Source of the DNA: Gemmatimonadota bacterium
GTDB lineage: Bacteria; Gemmatimonadota; Gemmatimonadetes; Gemmatimonadales; Gemmatimonadaceae
DNA length: 11,817 bases
Direction: 5' to 3'
Assembly: GCA_016794735.1 (NCBI GenBank)
Contig: JAEUJK010000858.1
Coordinates: forward strand, 1 to 11,817
The notes below the pieces were generated by a model, which was given only the letters and a program-made list of their open reading frames with translations, searched no databases and was not told the DNA's origin. Each line of letters opens with the position of its first letter. The stretch's first letter is position 1. Position numbers and translations under genes: made by a program. Of the stretch, positions 1 through 7,049 are shown one piece after another.

Positions 1-3000
1 TCTCGTTGCCGGCGCGCGACGATCGCGTCCCATGCATGGCCAAGGTAGATCAGCATGACCACTCCGGTTTCAGCGGCGACGCCAGCCAAGGCAATGAAAC
101 CAATCGCCACCGCGACCGACCAGTCGTAGTTCAACCACCAAAGGAACCAGAGTCCGCCGACCAGCGAGAACGGCAACGACATCATCACGACCAGCGCGTC
201 GCCGACCCGCTTGAAATTGAAATACAGAAGCAGGAAAATGATCGCGAGCGTCGCGGGAATGACCACCTTCATGCGTTCCTTGGCCCGGATCATGTACTCG
301 TACTGACCGCTCCACGTGAGGCTGTATCCCGTAGGGAGCTTCACGTCATTCTCGACCATACGCTTGGCTTCCGCGACGTAGCTCCCGATATCCCGGCCTG
401 CCACGTCCACGTAGACCCAAGCCGTCGGCTGCGCATCCTCCGTGCGGACAACCATCGGACCGGCGACGGTGCGGACCCGCGCCACCTGTCCAAGCGGCAC
501 CTGGCGAATCGACCCGCCGCCACCGGGGGCCCCATCCGCCATCGTACCTGTCACTCCAGAGCCCGACATGCCCGCCGCGGCGGCGCCATCGCCAGACCGG
601 TTGTGCAGGATCGGAATGAGTACCGTGGCCAAACGCTCGGGCGTGCTGCGCAGCTCCTGGGGGTACCGCAGGCGAACCGCGTAGCGCTCGCGTCCTTCGA
701 CGGTCTGGGTGATGGTCATGCCGCCAATCGCCGTCGCAATGACGGACTGGATGTCACCGACGTTCAATCCGTGACGAGCTGCCGAGGCGCGGTCGATCTC
801 GATGTCCACGTAATAGCCGCTCACCGCCCGCTCGGCGAACACGCTCCGTGTGCCGGGCACCATCTGCACCGCGCGCTCGACGGCCTTGCCAATGCGCTCC
901 AGCTCCCCGAGGTCCGGACCGAAGATCTTGATTCCCACCGGCGTCCGGATCCCCGTCGCGAGCATATCGATGCGCCCTTTGATCGGCATGGTCCAGGCGT
1001 TCGTCACGCCGGCGACTCGCACCGTGGAGTCCATCTCGGCGATGAGGCGGTCGTACGTTATTCCCGGCCGCCACTGCAACTCCGGGCGGAGCGTGATCGT
1101 CGTCTCGAACATGTCGAGGCCGGCGGGGTCGGTGGCGGTGTTGGCGCGTCCGGCCTTCCCCCAAACGCGCTCCACTTCGGGGATGGTCATGAGGAGGCTG
1201 TCCTGGATGCGGAGAATTTCCCGCGCGCGTGCGACGCTGACGCCCGGGACGGTGGCCGGCATGTACAGCACCGTCCCTTCGTCGAGGCGCGGCATGAACT
1301 CGCTGCCAACGCGTGACCAGGGAATCCACGTGACCACCACGAGCGCGAGTGACCCTGCGATCGTTTCCCAGCGATGCGCGAGCACGAACTGGATGAACGG
1401 GCGATACCCGGCGATCATCCAGCGGTTGATCGGGTTATCGCGCTCGCGGAGGATGCGGCCGCGAATGAACAGTCCCATCGTGACTGGAACCAGCGTGACC
1501 GAAAGCAGCGACGCCGCCGCCATCGAGAAGGTCTTGGTGTAGGCGAGTGGTTTGAACAGTCGTCCTTCCTGCCCCTCGAGTGCGAAGACAGGGACAAACG
1601 ACACGGTGATGATCAGAAGAGAGAAGAAGAGAGCCGGGCCCACCTCCTTCGACGACTCGACGACCACACGCCAGCGCTCCGCAGCTGACAGCAGTCCGCT
1701 ATCCAGCCAGCGACCAGACGCGCGCGGTCGCACGTCGTGCGACATGGCGCTCTCTTTCGCCGCGACTGCACGTTCCAGGTGCTTGTGCATGTTCTCGATC
1801 ATCACGATCGCCGCGTCGATCATCGCACCGATCGCGATCGCGATGCCGCCCAGGGACATGATGTCGGCTCCTACGCCTACTCGGCGCATGGCGACAAACG
1901 CGATGAGAATCCCGACCGGCAATGTGAGGATGGCGACCAACGCCGAGCGCGCATGGAGCAGGAACACGATGCAGACGAGGGCAACGATGACCGACTCCTC
2001 GAGCAGCTTCTCGCGCAACGTCTCGATCGACCGCTCGATGAGATCGCTGCGATCGTACACGGGCCGAATCACGACGCCCGCTGGCAGGCCACTCTTGATG
2101 TCCTCCAGGCGCGCCTTGACGCGATTGATCGTCGTCAACGCATTCTCGCCGAAGCGCATGACGACGATCGCGCCGACAGCATCGCCTCGACCGTCGAGTT
2201 CGGCGATGCCACGGCGCACGGCCGGGCCCACCGACACCCGGCCGAGCTCCGACACGCGAATCGGCGTCCCGCTGCGATTGGCCCCCACTACCACGTTTTC
2301 GATATCGGCGAGCGACTTGAGGTAACCCAGTCCGCGCACCATGTACTCGCGCTCCGACAACTCCATCACCATGGCGCCGATGTCGTTATTCGCATTCTGC
2401 ACGGCGCTCATCACTTGCGTGATCGGAATGCCGAAGGCGAGCATCTTCGCGGGGTCAAGATCTATCTGGTACTGCTTCTCGAATCCTCCGACCGTTGCGA
2501 CTTCGGACACGCCAGGGACGGCGGTCAGCGTGTAGCGCAGATACCAGTCCTGGAGGCTTCGAAGCTGCGATAGGTCCAGGCGTCCCGTCGTGTCCTCGAG
2601 CGCGTACTGATAGATCCACCCAAGGCCGGTCGCGTCGGGACCCAGCACCGGCGTGACACTCGTCGGCAGCTTGCCGCGGATGCCATTGAGATATTCAAGG
2701 ACCCGCGAGCGAGCCCAGTAGAGGTCGATGCCGTCCTCGAAGATGATGTAGACAAAAGAGACGCCGAAGAACGAATACCCCCGCACCACGCGCGCGCCGG
2801 GTACCTTCAGCATCTCGGCCGCAATGGGATAAGTGACTTGATCCTCCACGATGCGCGGCGCCTGCTCGTTGAACTCTGCCTGCACGATGACCTGTACGTC
2901 GGAAAGGTCAGGCAGGGCCTCGAGAGGCGTGGCGCGGATGGCGAACCATCCAGCCGCGACGGAGGCTGCTGTGAAGAGGAGGACGAGCAGTCGATTTCCC

Positions 3001-3029
3001 ACCGACCATGCGATGATTCGTGGGAGCAT
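1..3029 (-). CDS. cusA: CusA-type Cu(I)/Ag(I) RND efflux pump, C-terminus cut by window edge
   Basis: This is the inner-membrane, proton-driven pump of a heavy-metal RND system. About 1,009 codons are open from the ATG to the left edge, with no stop. By comparison with E. coli CusA (1,047 aa) roughly 95 C-terminal residues are missing. Visible family marks include PLEALPDLSDVQV near residues 34-46, GPDATGLGWIYQYAL, the TM4 motif AIGAMIDAAIVMIEN with the proton-relay Asp at D405, and GVAAETGV with the relay Glu at E987. The three methionines that carry metal in E. coli CusA (M573, M623, M672) are matched by M590 (LYMPAT), M640 (LDMFETT) and M689 (RIDMLATG). Together with the DAAIVMIEN form of TM4, this points to monovalent Cu/Ag rather than Zn/Co/Cd. 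A 32-residue Gly/Ala-rich insertion sits at residues 809-840. The start lies 3 nt after the cusB stop, with GAGGA upstream as ribosome binding site. Confidence 0.96.
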   Translation of the reverse strand, partial: MLPRIIAWSVGNRLLVLLFTAASVAAGWFAIRATPLEALPDLSDVQVIVQAEFNEQAPRIVEDQVTYPIAAEMLKVPGARVVRGYSFFGVSFVYIIFEDGIDLYWARSRVLEYLNGIRGKLPTSVTPVLGPDATGLGWIYQYALEDTTGRLDLSQLRSLQDWYLRYTLTAVPGVSEVATVGGFEKQYQIDLDPAKMLAFGIPITQVMSAVQNANNDIGAMVMELSEREYMVRGLGYLKSLADIENVVVGANRSGTPIRVSELGRVSVGPAVRRGIAELDGRGDAVGAIVVMRFGENALTTINRVKARLEDIKSGLPAGVVIRPVYDRSDLIERSIETLREKLLEESVIVALVCIVFLLHARSALVAILTLPVGILIAFVAMRRVGVGADIMSLGGIAIAIGAMIDAAIVMIENMHKHLERAVAAKESAMSHDVRPRASGRWLDSGLLSAAERWRVVVESSKEVGPALFFSLLIITVSFVPVFALEGQEGRLFKPLAYTKTFSMAAASLLSVTLVPVTMGLFIRGRILRERDNPINRWMIAGYRPFIQFVLAHRWETIAGSLALVVVTWIPWSRVGSEFMPRLDEGTVLYMPATVPGVSVARAREILRIQDSLLMTIPEVERVWGKAGRANTATDPAGLDMFETTITLRPELQWRPGITYDRLIAEMDSTVRVAGVTNAWTMPIKGRIDMLATGIRTPVGIKIFGPDLGELERIGKAVERAVQMVPGTRSVFAERAVSGYYVDIEIDRASAARHGLNVGDIQSVIATAIGGMTITQTVEGRERYAVRLRYPQELRSTPERLATVLIPILHNRSGDGAAAAGMSGSGVTGTMADGAPGGGGSIRQVPLGQVARVRTVAGPMVVRTEDAQPTAWVYVDVAGRDIGSYVAEAKRMVENDVKLPTGYSLTWSGQYEYMIRAKERMKVVIPATLAIIFLLLYFNFKRVGDALVVMMSLPFSLVGGLWFLWWLNYDWSVAVAIGFIALAGVAAETGVVMLIYLGHAWDAIVARRQR

Positions 3030-3032
3030 CGG

Positions 3033-4394
3033 TCAGTCCTCGCGACGCGCGCCCGCGCGCCCCGACGAGTCAGGGGGCGGTGCGCTACTGTTCCGTCGCG
3101 GCGCCCCTCCCGATTTGGGTGGGGCGGTGCCCCCGCCGCTCGGCGGCGCCATGTCCATACCTGGCATCGCCCCCATGCCACCCAAGGCGGAGCTCAAGTT
3201 CGATTCCGCGTCCACGAGGAACGTCGCCGAACGCACCACGGTATCCCCGCGAGACAGGCCACGCAGAACCTGCGTGAATTGGTCCGTCGAGAGCCCGATC
3301 TCCACGTCGCGCGGTTCGAGCATGCCATCGGCTCGACGTACGAAGACGAGTCGGCGTTCTCCTGTGGCCAGCACCGCGCTGCGAGGTACCACCAGCGTCG
3401 CCGCGCTGGTTACGGTCTGGAGCCGGATCGTGCTGTACATCCCCGGTTTGAGCTGCAGATCACGGTTGGGAAGCTCGACGCGAATGCGCACGGTGCGTGT
3501 ATCCGGATCGAGCGTGGGGTAGATGTAGGTCACGCGTCCAGTGCGAGGCACACCCGGAAACGCCTCGAACTCGGCACTAACGCCCTGACCAAGGCGAATC
3601 GATGCGAGATCCCGCTCGAATACTTCGCCTTCCAGCCACACCACGCGCAGATCTGCGACCTGGTACAGCGCCTCCCCGGCCATGATGCGTTGGCCGGCCA
3701 ACACACGCTTCTCGACGACCACCCCTTCGACCGGTGCGCGCAGCGTGAGCGTCTTGGTAATGGCGCCGGTACGCTCCAGCTCGCCGATCTGTTCGTCGGA
3801 AATATCCCAGTACTGCAGCCGCCGTCTGGCGGCGTCTCGCAACTCCTGGGCTCCGCGTCGCACATCCGCGTCGGCCTGCGACATGTTCTGCTCCAGCCGG
3901 GTGGCGACCAGCAGTTCCTGTTGTGCCGACACGAGCATCGGCGAGTAAATCGTGAGCAGCGGTTCGCCAATCGCGATGGCTTGACCGGTATAGTTCACGT
4001 ACAGCTGCTCCACCCATCCGTCGATCTTGGGCGCGATCGCTTTCACGCGCCGTTCGTCGTACGTCACCTGTGCCACCGTTCGCACCTCGTGCGACAGTCG
4101 CTCGAGTGTCACGGGAGCGTACGTGACCCCGATCCGTCGTTCGGCGCGTGCATCCAGGAAGACCGGTTCCTGCGATGCGGGCGCGGGGCCCGCGCCGTGC
4201 GCGTGGGCAGTCGCCGGAGCGGGCGCAATGGCCGCTCGTGAGTATCGGTAGACGAGCGTCGCGGCGACCCCGAGAAGGGCTGTTACGACGAGGGCCCGGA
4301 ACAGTCGCGAGCGTCCGCTCGTTGCTCCGAACGCTTGCAGTGCGCGTGGGGCGTGGGGAGCATCGGCCGAAGGGCCATGGTCCGGATCCGTCAT
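3033..4394 (-). CDS. cusB: CusB-type periplasmic adaptor (membrane fusion protein) of the Cu/Ag efflux system
   Basis: This 453-aa protein is the adaptor that links the CusA pump to the CusC channel across the periplasm. One N-terminal membrane anchor is visible at about 31-51 (RLFRALVVTALLGVAATLV). The halves of the lipoyl/barrel-sandwich domain lie at about 118-150 (VKAIAPKIDGWVEQLYVNYTG) and 215-247 (TLRAPVEGVVVEKRVLAGQ), with an alpha hairpin between them. A beta-barrel domain follows at about 250-330 and a membrane-proximal domain to about 395. The C-terminal tail is Pro/Ser/Gly-rich and carries four methionines in nine residues (M407, M410, M413, M415). The segment after the anchor, where E. 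coli CusB holds its metal-binding methionines, has none here; it has His64 and His66. The ATG lies 3 nt after the cusC stop, and AAGGAG inside the end of cusC serves as ribosome binding site, so translation is probably coupled. Confidence 0.94.
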   Translation of the reverse strand: MTDPDHGPSADAPHAPRALQAFGATSGRSRLFRALVVTALLGVAATLVYRYSRAAIAPAPATAHAHGAGPAPASQEPVFLDARAERRIGVTYAPVTLERLSHEVRTVAQVTYDERRVKAIAPKIDGWVEQLYVNYTGQAIAIGEPLLTIYSPMLVSAQQELLVATRLEQNMSQADADVRRGAQELRDAARRRLQYWDISDEQIGELERTGAITKTLTLRAPVEGVVVEKRVLAGQRIMAGEALYQVADLRVVWLEGEVFERDLASIRLGQGVSAEFEAFPGVPRTGRVTYIYPTLDPDTRTVRIRVELPNRDLQLKPGMYSTIRLQTVTSAATLVVPRSAVLATGERRLVFVRRADGMLEPRDVEIGLSTDQFTQVLRGLSRGDTVVRSATFLVDAESNLSSALGGMGAMPGMDMAPPSGGGTAPPKSGGAPRRNSSAPPPDSSGRAGARRED

Positions 4395-4397
4395 CGC

Positions 4398-5774
4398 CTA
4401 CTCCTTGTCACGGGGCGCGGGGGGGGCGGACAACACGCGTCCGACCAGCATTTCCAGCTCGGCGACTGTCTTGCCGAGTTCGGCGTCGAGAACAAACAAC
4501 TCCTGCTGATAGCGATTCACCGTCATCTGATTGTCGAGGAGGGTCATGAGATTCACGGTACCCACGCGATAGGAGGCCAGCGCCGACGTGACCGCTGCTT
4601 GCGCCTGGGGCAGAACCGCAGTCAGATAGAGCGCGCGCAGGTTGCGCGCGCGCTTGAAGTCCGCATGAAGCTCGGCGACGCGGGCACGGGTCTCTGCACG
4701 CATCGCGGCCAGTTCTGACTGCGCCATGGCCCGCATCGCCCCTGCTTCCGCGCGCATCTGGAGCTGTCGACTGCGCGCGAAGATCGGGATGGATGCGCCC
4801 AACATCAGGCTCCCCATGCGCTCGGTTCCTAGAGGTCCGCCGCGCTGTCCGTACTGCACGCCGATCTGGAGGTCGGGCCAAATCTCGCGCCGGGCCAACT
4901 GCTCAGCCGTGGAGGCTGCACTCACGTCCGCTTCCCCGGCGAGCACCATTGGTCGCCTGGATTGCGCCTCGGCGACAAGAGACTCCAGCGTGGGCAGAGT
5001 TGCGGGCAGATCGGGGAGGACCGGTGAAAGCCGAGTCGTGTCAATTGCCTCGTCGAGCACGCCTCCCAAACGGGCTCCCATGCTGATCCGCATGGTTGCC
5101 ATGCGCTCGATCTCTTCGTGCATGCGCGCGACCTCTACGCGCGCTCGGAGGACGTCTGCCTGGCGTCCATCGCCCACGGCGTACATCGTCTGTGCCGTGG
5201 TGGCGATGTCCTCGAGCAGCCGTCTCGTGTCACGTGCTACACGCAGGGCGCGATCGGCCTGATACAGGTCGTAGAAGGCCATGGCCAGACGTGTCCTCTG
5301 CTCCCATCGGACATCGAGCGCACGTGCCCCGACCCCATCAGCCTGTGCGTCGGCGATCCGTCCGCTGAGCGTGAGCTTCCCTGCAAGCGGCACCATCTGC
5401 ATGACTTGCAGCTGTGTCATTCCAATCGCGGCCATGGGGGAGAGGCGCGGGACCTCGTAGTTCATGAGCCCGACCTGGAACTGCGGGTCGGGGGGACGTC
5501 GCGCCGATGGGACGCGGGAACGGGCTGCCTCGGCAAGGGCGCGGGCTGCGGCCACCCTTGGGCTCCGGCGCTCCATCCGGGTCAGCAACTCGTCGAGGTG
5601 AAGATCCGGCGATTGAATTGTCGCTGCAGGTTGGGCTCCGTCAGCAACGCGCCTGGACCAGGGTGATTGGCCAGGAACCTGCGCACCCACCAGTACTGGT
5701 GGGCACGGTAGGGACGCCAGCACCAAGCAGGCCAACGTCTGTTGAATGGGCCCGCGAAGCGCGCTGATTGACAT
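4398..5774 (-). CDS. cusC: CusC-type outer-membrane efflux channel (TolC/OEP family)
   Basis: This 458-aa protein is the outer-membrane exit duct of the Cu/Ag pump. It has the two-fold repeat of the outer membrane efflux protein family, at roughly 60-245 and 265-445. The usual signature occurs in each half: YAVGDGRQADVLRARVE near 198 and YRVGTVNLMTLLDNQM near 402. The reading frame stays open another 131 codons upstream. I chose the ATG at 5774 because it starts a good signal peptide: a short polar region, a hydrophobic stretch at about 13-29, and a VGA-Q cleavage site after residue 31. It also gives the normal family length. E. coli CusC is a lipoprotein, but no clean lipobox is seen here (SLPC has Pro before Cys). 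No Shine-Dalgarno sequence precedes the ATG, so the start is less certain than the gene. It is first in the operon, and cusB follows after 3 nt. Confidence 0.92.
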   Translation of the reverse strand: MSISALRGPIQQTLACLVLASLPCPPVLVGAQVPGQSPWSRRVADGAQPAATIQSPDLHLDELLTRMERRSPRVAAARALAEAARSRVPSARRPPDPQFQVGLMNYEVPRLSPMAAIGMTQLQVMQMVPLAGKLTLSGRIADAQADGVGARALDVRWEQRTRLAMAFYDLYQADRALRVARDTRRLLEDIATTAQTMYAVGDGRQADVLRARVEVARMHEEIERMATMRISMGARLGGVLDEAIDTTRLSPVLPDLPATLPTLESLVAEAQSRRPMVLAGEADVSAASTAEQLARREIWPDLQIGVQYGQRGGPLGTERMGSLMLGASIPIFARSRQLQMRAEAGAMRAMAQSELAAMRAETRARVAELHADFKRARNLRALYLTAVLPQAQAAVTSALASYRVGTVNLMTLLDNQMTVNRYQQELFVLDAELGKTVAELEMLVGRVLSAPPAPRDKE

Positions 5775-5827
5775 GGGAAGGAGGTACCGGAATGGACGGC
5801 GTGGGCCACCGCGTGGACTACGGGAGA

Positions 5828-5850
5828 GTATTTGACGCAAGATCAAATAC
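5828..5850. promoter_or_regulatory. Candidate operator: perfect 8-7-8 palindrome upstream of cusC
   Basis: GTATTTGA (5828-5835) and TCAAATAC (5843-5850) are exact reverse complements separated by 7 nt. The site is AT-rich within a GC-rich stretch and lies 54 nt upstream of the cusC start, where a repressor or activator of the efflux operon would bind. It does not match the CopY box, the CueR dyad, or the E. coli CusR box as I know them. A weak sigma-70-like pair (TTGTAT, 16 nt, TACTCT on the minus strand) would overlap it, but that match is poor. The regulator is not in the window. Confidence 0.45.
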
Positions 5851-6250
5851 AAGTCATGCAAACGCCAGCGAGGCATGAGGGATTGCCTGACACCGATGTG
5901 CAAAGGGTGCAAATGGCCGACCGGCGCGACCTCGGCTTCGAAGTACGCCGCGCCGGGGACGGGAAGGGCCATCATGTTCGAGGCGACACGGATCGGGCTA
6001 TCGAAGCCGGGTGGTCTCCTCCCCGTGAGCGGGGCCAGGGGGTTGTTGTTCGACGCCAGGAGGGTGTGTCGAGACCGGAGGCCGCCATCCTCGACCGCCG
6101 ACCGGTGGCGATGCGTAGCATCGGGTCGGTGTACTCCTTCGCTTCGCCGGACAACTACTTCGAGCACGCGCTCTGGCCAATGGACTAGTACGCGATCCTC
6201 GTGTTCGCGACAACCACGCCGAGCCGGCTCCGACCGTTCCCATAGGTCGC

Positions 6251-6305
6251 GCCTAACGCGACCACCTGCTTCCGCTTCGTCTGACAGCAGGCTGCTGCGT
6301 TTGGC
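6251..6305 (-). repeat. Imperfect 55-nt palindrome resembling an integron attC site
   Basis: The first and last 20 nt pair at 15 positions plus one G-T, around a 15-nt loop. The outer arms are GCCTAAC (6251-6257) and GTTTGGC (6299-6305). The inner arms are CCTGCT (6265-6270) and AGCAGG (6286-6291), and the mismatches cluster between inner and outer arms. On the minus strand the 3' outer arm reads GTTAGGC, which fits the attC R' consensus GTTRRRY, and the site lies downstream of the DUF2188 gene as a cassette site would. The other outer arm (GCCAAAC) misses RYYYAAC by one base, and 55 nt is slightly short. There is no second site and no integrase here. A structured 3' region or terminator is an equal alternative. 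Confidence 0.25.
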
Positions 6306-6367
6306 AACGGAATGAGAGCCGACGTGCTCGAGGAGCCGCAGTCACATGTTGACTGTGAACGCAAGGG

Positions 6368-6394
6368 GGCACGGCGGTTAGCCACCGCCGTGCC
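6368..6394 (-). terminator. Strong 11-bp hairpin just past the DUF2188 gene
   Basis: GGCACGGCGGT (6368-6378) and ACCGCCGTGCC (6384-6394) pair perfectly around a 5-nt loop. The hairpin starts 12 nt after the stop codon of the minus-strand DUF2188 gene, the normal place for a terminator. No run of T follows on the minus strand (CCCTTGCG), so it is either a U-tract-less terminator or an RNA 3' stabiliser. Confidence 0.5.
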
Positions 6395-6406
6395 AGGGTA
6401 CCCGCC

Positions 6407-6700
6407 TCAGTGCTTGAGATCGCGGTGCCTCCGGGAGTCTCGGCCATAGCTGTCCGAGTCCCGGATGCGACCGTCGGGCCGATGGATCACGACCTCGACG
6501 CGCCGCCGTCTCGCGGCGCGTACGGCGACGGCGATCGCTTCGGTCTGGGTGCGTGGGCACTCGACGAGGCGGCGTCCCCTCGCGGTCTTGGGGACGAAGG
6601 CGGAGCGCCCGCCCGCGGGGACGACGTGGATATTGCGCTTTCGGCGTTTGGTAGACGTGGGAATGGGATGGAGCAAGGAGTGAGTTGGGTGCACGCCCAT
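6407..6700 (-). CDS. Small DUF2188-domain protein
   Basis: This 97-aa protein has a DUF2188 domain at about 22-86. The family pattern is clear: RNIHVVPAGG at the front, TQTEAIAVAVRAARRRRVEVVIH in the middle, and PDGRIRDSDSYGRD at the end. DUF2188 proteins are short, stand-alone, and of unknown biochemical function. The first 21 residues and the last 10 lie outside the domain, and the protein is very Arg-rich. The ATG at 6700 is the first start available; no Shine-Dalgarno sequence precedes it, and a TTG at residue 9 is a possible alternative. No neighbour forms an operon with it: 349 nt separate it from the next gene upstream, and a hairpin follows its stop. The family call is fairly sure; the exact start is not. 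Confidence 0.78.
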   Translation of the reverse strand: MGVHPTHSLLHPIPTSTKRRKRNIHVVPAGGRSAFVPKTARGRRLVECPRTQTEAIAVAVRAARRRRVEVVIHRPDGRIRDSDSYGRDSRRHRDLKH

Positions 6701-7049
6701 CGGGCGCCGGCCGGCCGCGGGATGGGCGAGCGGGGATCTGGAGCGCGGCCCGGGATCGCCCGACCGGCGCGTCCGCCGGTGGGGATCAGGGTCGCTGGTG
6801 TGGTTCGCTGGGGATCGTCGGTGGCGGCGTACTCATGGCACCGGCGGTCATGGCCCCCAAACCACGTCAAGCGGGATCGGTCTCCCGCGGTCAAGCCAGG
6901 CCGCTTCCTGGATCACGAGCCCAGGCGACGAGCCGCGGAAGCATGCTGATCAGTAGATCGGGACTGCATAATGCGGAGCCCGCAGCCCAGGAACAGGATC
7001 GTACGTCGGCGATGCGACTCGTGTTCGCGATACCCCAGACGGCGAGGCG
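6701..7049. other. Intergenic stretch without a recognisable gene
   Basis: Frames on both strands here are short, low in hydrophobic pattern, and resemble no family. The stretch should contain the end of the 7050-7943 transcript and the promoter of the DUF2188 gene, but I see neither a hairpin with a T-run nor a good -35/-10 pair. Confidence 0.5.

Larger units (their letters stand above)
5775..6406. other. Gene-poor stretch between cusC and the DUF2188 gene
   Basis: No convincing gene is seen in these 632 nt. The cusC frame stays open to about 6167 and has GC-rich third positions, but it has no start with a ribosome binding site and resembles no family I know. Other short frames (for example minus strand 5998-6243, 81 codons) are Arg/Pro-rich and look like chance. 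What the stretch does hold is the palindrome at 5828-5850 and a run of inverted repeats between 6245 and 6394. These are: 7-bp arms at 6245-6263, the long imperfect palindrome 6251-6305, CAGTCA/TGACTG at 6339-6355, and the strong hairpin at 6368-6394. Confidence 0.5.

Noticed and set aside
6..1316. Long plus-strand open frame (436 codons) opposite the cusA gene
   Set aside because: It is antisense to a clearly conserved RND pump, is His/Arg/Asp-rich, has no family features, and is explained by the high G+C of the real gene. The same holds for the long plus-strand frames at 2838-4241 and 9752-10477.
4631..4651. GCGCGCGC inverted repeat with a 5-nt loop
   Set aside because: It lies inside cusC and encodes ordinary residues (KRARNLRAL); alternating GC is self-complementary and common at this base composition.
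5775..6167. N-terminal extension of cusC by 131 codons
   Set aside because: The frame is open, but the signal peptide at 5774, the usual family length and the operator-like palindrome inside the extension all favour the shorter gene.
6251..6384. A larger attC-like pair GCCTAAC (6251) and GTTAGCC (6377) about 130 nt apart
   Set aside because: The inner sequences next to the two boxes do not pair, and the second box is better explained by the 11-bp hairpin at 6368-6394.
6198..7030. 13-nt direct repeat CTCGTGTTCGCGA at 6198-6210 and 7018-7030 flanking the DUF2188 gene
   Set aside because: It could be the edge of an inserted element, but one 13-nt match is expected by chance in about 12 kb of high-GC sequence and no recombinase or insertion sequence is present.
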